DNA of 64,000 bases, from contig NZ_BDBE01000036.1 in assembly GCF_001612825.1 (NCBI RefSeq), forward strand, positions 1 to 64,000. The letters are read 5' to 3'. Positions within the stretch are counted from its first letter, which is position 1, and the number at the start of each line of letters is the position of its first letter. The notes beneath the pieces were generated by a model. The model ran no database searches. It saw only the letters and a program-made list of their open reading frames with translations, and had not been told where the DNA came from. The stretch comes from Nocardia caishijiensis NBRC 108228 (GTDB lineage: Bacteria > Actinomycetota > Actinomycetes > Mycobacteriales > Mycobacteriaceae). Shown piece after piece: positions 60,141-64,000 of the stretch. The position numbers and the translations under genes are program-made.

Positions 60141-60507
60141 TCCGCCACCCGGCCCGCACGGAGCGCGCGCACCGCTGCGGTTCGTCACCCGCTCCGACGA
60201 ACAACGCGGTGAGCATCGGGACTCCGTGGTCGAGTGCCTCGGCGGGCAACGGGCCGGTCGCCACGAGGGCGGCCAGCCCGTGCCCGATCACCCAGCTCTG
60301 CGTCGCCAAGGCGAGTGGTTCGACCTCGGCTCGGAACCGGCCGAGGTCGCGTGCCCGTGCCACCGCCGTCACCAGCCGTTCCAGGGTGGCGTCGGCGGCC
60401 CGCGCGTCCTCCAGCTCGAAACCCGCGTCGAACATCACCCGGTACAGGTCTGGCTCGGCCACCGCGTTGGCGAGATAGGCGCTGCCGAGTGCGCCCAGGT
60501 CGCGCAC
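60133..60507 (-). pseudogene. TetR regulator remnant lacking its HTH
   Basis: A 124-residue frame that is only the C-terminal ligand domain of a TetR regulator (TetR_C_13 / WHG type): LGALGSAYLANAVAEPDLYR, VMFDAGFELEDARAADATLE and VIGHGLAALVATG. The DNA-binding domain is gone; the frame is interrupted at the head-to-head junction with the shortened RidA gene around 60510-60520. The frame can still be read upstream as DDP, which fits the family, so the break is close to 60515. It is convergent with the end of bla, overlapping by 8 bp. Confidence 0.68.
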
Positions 60508-60519
60508 GGGATCGTCGGT

Positions 60520-60882
60520 GTGTACCGACAGCTGTCGATCGCGACCGGCTCGCGCCTGGTCTTCCTGGCCGGGCAGGTGGCCCGAGACGCCGATGGAAAC
60601 CCGGTCGGGTCGGGTGATTTCGCGGCGCAGGTGGAGCAGGCCTACCTGAACATCGGCACCGCGATGACCGCGGTCGGTGGATCCTTCGACGATGTCGCGA
60701 AGCTGACGATCTATGTCGTCGACTGGGGGCCGGACAAGTACCCGCTGCTCGGCGAGGGCGTCGCCCGGGCCGGGGCCGAGCTCGGCGTGGACCCGGTCAA
60801 GCCGATCACCCTGATCGGTGTGGCGGCGCTGGGCGAACCCGACCTGCTGGTCGAGGTCGAGGCGATCGCGGTGCTGGACTGA
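60520..60882 (+). CDS. RidA-family protein with shortened N-terminus
   Basis: A 120-residue YjgF/YER057c/UK114 (RidA) protein: YRQLSIATGSRLVFLAGQVA, then VEQAYLNIGTAMTAVGGSFD and LLVEVEAIAVLD. The family usually has about 12 more N-terminal residues before the YRQLS strand. GTG 60520 is the only in-frame start near the junction and its upstream sequence belongs to a TetR fragment. RidA proteins deaminate reactive enamine/imine intermediates; the conserved Arg expected in the active site (R in late strand) is not clear here. Function after truncation is uncertain. Confidence 0.68.
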   Translation: MYRQLSIATGSRLVFLAGQVARDADGNPVGSGDFAAQVEQAYLNIGTAMTAVGGSFDDVAKLTIYVVDWGPDKYPLLGEGVARAGAELGVDPVKPITLIGVAALGEPDLLVEVEAIAVLD

Positions 60883-61782
60883 TCATCCCGTCCTGCCCGC
60901 GCGGTAGCGGCCCGGCGCCACACCGTATTCGCGTTTGAAGGCCTTGCCGAACGCGTATTCGGAGCCGTAGCCGGTGCGCCGGGCGATGGTGGCCAGCGGG
61001 TGGTCGGTGTCGCGCAGGAGCCGGGCGGCGGTGAGCATCCGCCAACGTGTCAGGTAGGTCAGTGGCGGTTCGCCGAGCAGGGTGGTGAAACGCTTGGCGA
61101 AGGCGGCGCGGCTCAGACCCGCACGGGCGCCGAGTGATTCGACGGTCCAGTCGTGCGCCGGGTCGTCGTGCACCGCGCGCAGGGCGCGGGAGAGTTCGGG
61201 GTCGGTGAAGGCCGCCGACCAGCGTGCGGTGTCGTGGGCGGCGCTGTCGGCGAGCCAGGCGCGCAGCAGATAGAGCAGCAGCAGGTCGAGCAGGGGTGGG
61301 ACCGCCGCGTCGGCACCGGGATCACTGTCGGCGATCTCGGCGGCGAGCAGATCGACGGCGGCGCGCAGGGACGCGTGCGTGCCGAGCCGGGCGGGAATGT
61401 GCACCACCTCGGGCAACTCGGCCAGCAGTGGATGCGTGCGGTCGGCGGCGAGCGCGTAGGACCCGCAGAGCAAGGTGGCCGGGGCGCCCGGCCCGTCGAC
61501 CACGCGCACGTCGTCGGGGCCAGCGGTCTCGGTGAGTGCGCTGGTCGGGTGGTCGGCGAGATCGTGGGCGACCCCGCGCGGCATGAGTACCGCGTCACCC
61601 GTCCCGAGCGCGACGGGTTCGGCTCCCGGTCTGGTCAACCAGCACGATCCCTGCAGGACCACATGGAACCCCGCCCCCTCCACCAGCGGATACCTGCGCC
61701 CCCACGGTGCGTGGCGCACGAACATGCCGGACGCCGGAGCGCCGGTGCGTGCGGTGGCCAGAATATCGCTGAGCAGGTCCAT
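60883..61782 (-). CDS. AraC-family regulator with cupin sensor
   Basis: A 299-residue AraC regulator. The N-terminal cupin (Cupin_6) sensor has RRYPLVEGAGFHVVLQGSCW and GDAVLMPRGVAHDLAD. The C-terminal HTH_18 domain has VESLGARAGLSRAAFAKRFT, YLTRWRMLTAARLLRDTDHP and IARRTGYGSEYAFGKAFKRE, the complete two-HTH pattern. It diverges from the saccharopine-dehydrogenase-like gene at 61900, which is therefore its best candidate target. ATG 61782. Confidence 0.88.
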   Translation of the reverse strand: MDLLSDILATARTGAPASGMFVRHAPWGRRYPLVEGAGFHVVLQGSCWLTRPGAEPVALGTGDAVLMPRGVAHDLADHPTSALTETAGPDDVRVVDGPGAPATLLCGSYALAADRTHPLLAELPEVVHIPARLGTHASLRAAVDLLAAEIADSDPGADAAVPPLLDLLLLYLLRAWLADSAAHDTARWSAAFTDPELSRALRAVHDDPAHDWTVESLGARAGLSRAAFAKRFTTLLGEPPLTYLTRWRMLTAARLLRDTDHPLATIARRTGYGSEYAFGKAFKREYGVAPGRYRAGRTG

Positions 61783-61899
61783 AACCGATGACCATACCGA
61801 TGAAGACGATCGGACATCTCTCGCGGACAATAGATGATTTCGCGCCGTGTCTCCCGCTCATACGCTGAGTTCATCAACCGAACGAGCAAGGAGCAGGAC

Positions 61900-62895
61900 A
61901 TGAGGATCGCCGTGTACGGGGCCAGTGGACATGTCGGCCGTTTCGTGGTCGCGGAACTGGGCCGTCGTGGAATCGAGACCGTCGTCGTCGGACGTGATGC
62001 CGAGCGTGTGAAGGACTTCGACGTCCCCGCCCGAGTCGCCGCGGCCGACGACGAGTCGGCCCTGGTCGCGGCCTTCGCCGGAGTCGACGTGGTGATCAGT
62101 ACCCTGCCCGATTACACCGGCACCGGCGAGGGCGTGCTGCGCGCCGCCGTCACCGCGGGGGCGAGCTATGTGGACGTCGCGGGCGAACAGCTGTTCGTGC
62201 GCAAGGTGTTCGACGAATACGGGCCCCTGGCCGAGGCCGCCGGGGTCACGCTGGCCCCGGCGATCACCGAAGCCGGGGTGTTCGGTGATCTGCTCGCCCA
62301 CCTCGGCGCGCGGCGGCTCGGCGGTGCCGACGAGATCGTGCTCAGCCACGTCGCCGCACCCGGCGGGGAGGGTTCGCGCGGCAGTATGCGCACCGTGCTG
62401 CGCAACCTGGACGTCTTCGCCAGCGGCGGTCTGTCCTGGTCGGACGGCGAATTCCACACCGGCCCCCAACCGCGCCGCGACACCCTGCTCCTGCCCGGCG
62501 CCACCGATCCCATCGTGGTGCGGAAGTTTCCGCAGCCCTCGGTGGTGACGATCCCTCGGCACACCGCGGTCGGTGCGGTGGAGGGCGTGCTGGCGAAGGA
62601 GATCTTCGATGTGGTCGGCACCGTCACCGAGGCGGACGTGGCACGCGCACCCGAACAACCGTCCGCTCCTGCCGCGTACTCGATGGTTGTCGACATCCAT
62701 CGCGATGGAAAAACCCTGCGCGGCATCGGTACCGGTCCCGACGCCTACCGCAACAGCGCCCAACTCGCGGTCCTCGCCGCGATCCGGATCGGCGCGGGTG
62801 CGCAACCGGGCGCGCACGCACCGGCCGAGCTGTTCGATCCGATCGAATTCCTCGACGCGTTGGGCGAATTCGGGATGACCTGGACGCTGCGGTGA
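61900..62895 (+). CDS. Saccharopine-dehydrogenase-like NAD(P)-binding protein
   Basis: A 331-residue protein with an N-terminal Rossmann fold: MRIAVYGASGHVGRFVVAEL (GxSGxxG-type nucleotide loop), VVISTLPDYTGTGEGVLRAA and SYVDVAGEQLFVRKVFDEYG. This is the saccharopine dehydrogenase / trans-acting enoyl reductase type seen in actinobacteria. The catalytic domain is not diagnostic of a substrate. ATG 61900 has AAGGAG. It is divergent from the AraC regulator and overlaps the next gene by 4 bp. Confidence 0.82.
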   Translation: MRIAVYGASGHVGRFVVAELGRRGIETVVVGRDAERVKDFDVPARVAAADDESALVAAFAGVDVVISTLPDYTGTGEGVLRAAVTAGASYVDVAGEQLFVRKVFDEYGPLAEAAGVTLAPAITEAGVFGDLLAHLGARRLGGADEIVLSHVAAPGGEGSRGSMRTVLRNLDVFASGGLSWSDGEFHTGPQPRRDTLLLPGATDPIVVRKFPQPSVVTIPRHTAVGAVEGVLAKEIFDVVGTVTEADVARAPEQPSAPAAYSMVVDIHRDGKTLRGIGTGPDAYRNSAQLAVLAAIRIGAGAQPGAHAPAELFDPIEFLDALGEFGMTWTLR

Positions 62896-63596
62896 TCGCC
62901 CGCTTCGTCCTCGCCGTGCTGGCCGCAGTCCTGCTCACGGGCTGCGGTACGGCCGAGAGGAACCCGGCGCCCGAGATCGACGTGGTTGTCACGCTGGGTG
63001 ATTCGCTCACCGAGGGATACCTGGCAAGCCAAGGGCAGCGATACCCCGACCAGCTGGGACGCGCGCTCGCCCCGGTCAGGGTCGTCGAAGCGGGTAGCAA
63101 TGGCAACCGCTTGCTCACCGACTCCCCCCGATTCGGTGACAGCGCGCTGGCCCGCTTCGATCGTGACGTTCTCGGCCTTCCGGGTGTCGACGCGGTCGTC
63201 GTGCTCATCGGGACCAACGACATCGGGCTCGCGGGCGATGTCGGGCCGGACGGCGTCCGAACCGCGCCGGTCACCGCCGAGCAGCTCGTCGAGGGCTATC
63301 GCGCCCTGATCGACCGGGCGCACGCGGCGAAGGTGCGCGTCATCGGCGCGACCCTGCCGCCGTTCGGCGGTTCGCCGTACGACGCGCCACACCGCGAACA
63401 GCTCAGAACCCAGGTGAACGATTGGATTCGCACAGGCGGTGGCTTCGACGCGGTGGTTGACCTGGACCGCGCACTCGCCGCCCCGACCGATACCACCCGG
63501 CTGGCCGAGCGGTTCGACAGCGGAGACCATCTGCACCCCAACGATTCCGGCCACCAGGAGATGGCGGCGGTGATAGCCGAGGCGGACGTGTTGTGA
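62892..63596 (+). CDS. SGNH/GDSL hydrolase lipoprotein
   Basis: A 234-residue secreted lipase/esterase of the SGNH family. The signal peptide ends with the lipobox VLLTGCGTAE. Block I GDSLTEGY gives the nucleophile Ser (about residue 38); block III is GTNDIGLAG; block V is SGDHLHPNDSGHQEM with the Asp-His pair. It probably removes acyl groups from lipids or polysaccharides at the cell surface. The GTG start at 62892 overlaps the preceding stop (GTGA). Confidence 0.88.
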   Translation: MIARFVLAVLAAVLLTGCGTAERNPAPEIDVVVTLGDSLTEGYLASQGQRYPDQLGRALAPVRVVEAGSNGNRLLTDSPRFGDSALARFDRDVLGLPGVDAVVVLIGTNDIGLAGDVGPDGVRTAPVTAEQLVEGYRALIDRAHAAKVRVIGATLPPFGGSPYDAPHREQLRTQVNDWIRTGGGFDAVVDLDRALAAPTDTTRLAERFDSGDHLHPNDSGHQEMAAVIAEADVL

Positions 63597-63737
63597 TGAT
63601 CGATGCCGCACGCCGGTCCTCACCTGCGTCGCAGCGGACCATCGGGACAACAGACGGTGAACCCTGACCGCTCGGGTGGCAGGCGGAGCGAGGGCTCGAT
63701 ATGCTCGGCCCGATATCGAAACGGGCTGCCTTGCTGC

Positions 63738-64000
63738 ATGTTTGGCTCGAGGATTGGTGGTTGGGGGCCGGTGGTCACTGCGGAGGTCGGGTCGGCGACA
63801 TACACGACGGGGGATCGCCCGACGGCGGGACCGGCGGGATATGCGGTGATCGGCGCCGGTGTGGTGCTCGTGGTCGTCGCTGTGCTCACCGCGCTGTTCG
63901 CACCGTCGGACATCGGGTATCCGGTGCTGGCCGCAGCGCTGGTCACCGCCCTGATCGCCGCCCCGGCGGTATTCGTGGCGCTGCGCCAGAGTGCCAAGGC
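63738..64000 (+). CDS. Partial membrane protein, runs off the window
   Basis: An open frame from ATG 63738 to the window end encodes at least 87 residues with two hydrophobic segments (YAVIGAGVVLVVVAVLTALF and GYPVLAAALVTALIAAPAVF) after a polar, Gly/Thr-rich start. A GTG at 63770 is an alternative start. No family is recognisable from the part seen. It is on the plus strand, 140 bp after the SGNH gene. Confidence 0.55.
   Translation, partial: MFGSRIGGWGPVVTAEVGSATYTTGDRPTAGPAGYAVIGAGVVLVVVAVLTALFAPSDIGYPVLAAALVTALIAAPAVFVALRQSAK

Overview
The window is high-GC actinobacterial chromosome, most likely from a mycolic-acid-containing genus and best matched by Nocardia. The supporting genes are an antigen-85-type mycolyltransferase next to an Emb-type arabinosyltransferase, an LppP/LprE-type lipoprotein, two different fatty-acid desaturase families, a tmRNA whose tag ends RDYALAA, and a class A beta-lactamase divergent from a LysR regulator. 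GTG starts, leaderless-looking starts and 1-4 bp gene overlaps are frequent. Genus assignment is inference; no rRNA is present.

Layout. 1-21.4 kb is core chromosome: hisN, recQ, a DUF218-type protein, an acyl-ACP desaturase, smpB with ssrA (tmRNA) 2.4 kb downstream, a run of regulators and small enzymes (DUF1266, AraC, Nudix, VOC, arsenate reductase, sugar-lactone oxidase), a divergent TetR/MFS pair with two matching operator palindromes, a crcB pair, pgm-MFS and a DsbA-like thioredoxin protein. A tRNA-Ala(GGC) gene lies at 21409-21481.

21.4-37.65 kb is an island made of two tandem degenerate integrative elements in the 3' end of that tRNA gene. Three identical 36-bp copies of the tRNA 3' end (21447, 28581, 37612) bound element A (about 7.2 kb) and element B (about 9.1 kb). 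The two elements share a non-coding right-end block of about 550 bp, a left-end block with a terminator hairpin, and an internal 72-bp motif. Each keeps only a fragment of a tyrosine integrase. Cargo of A: a small membrane protein, an XRE-type regulator, a coupled ImmA/IrrE-type regulator-protease plus PIN-domain (DUF4411-like) pair, and a 564-residue HNH nuclease embedded in about 12 Cys/His zinc-finger repeats. Cargo of B: a DUF2971-like protein, an overlapping two-gene operon of unknown families, a DUF1761/HxlR divergent pair and two unrelated large proteins each with an RNAxIH (HEPN-type Rx4H) motif. This cargo has the look of conflict or defence genes and is the least described part of the window.

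37.65-64 kb is chromosome again: an SF1 helicase fused to a DUF2726/PD-(D/E)XK-like nuclease, a three-His-box desaturase, a DUF4246 protein, the Hen1-Pnkp RNA-repair pair, a PadR-controlled membrane protein, an LppP/LprE lipoprotein, a membrane metallophosphoesterase, the mycolyltransferase and arabinosyltransferase (convergent, sharing a terminator), then a serine hydrolase coupled to a LysR regulator that diverges from a class A beta-lactamase. A deletion scar follows in which a RidA gene and a TetR gene have lost their 5' ends at the same point. The window closes with an AraC regulator, a saccharopine-dehydrogenase-like gene coupled to an SGNH hydrolase lipoprotein, and a partial membrane protein running off the end.
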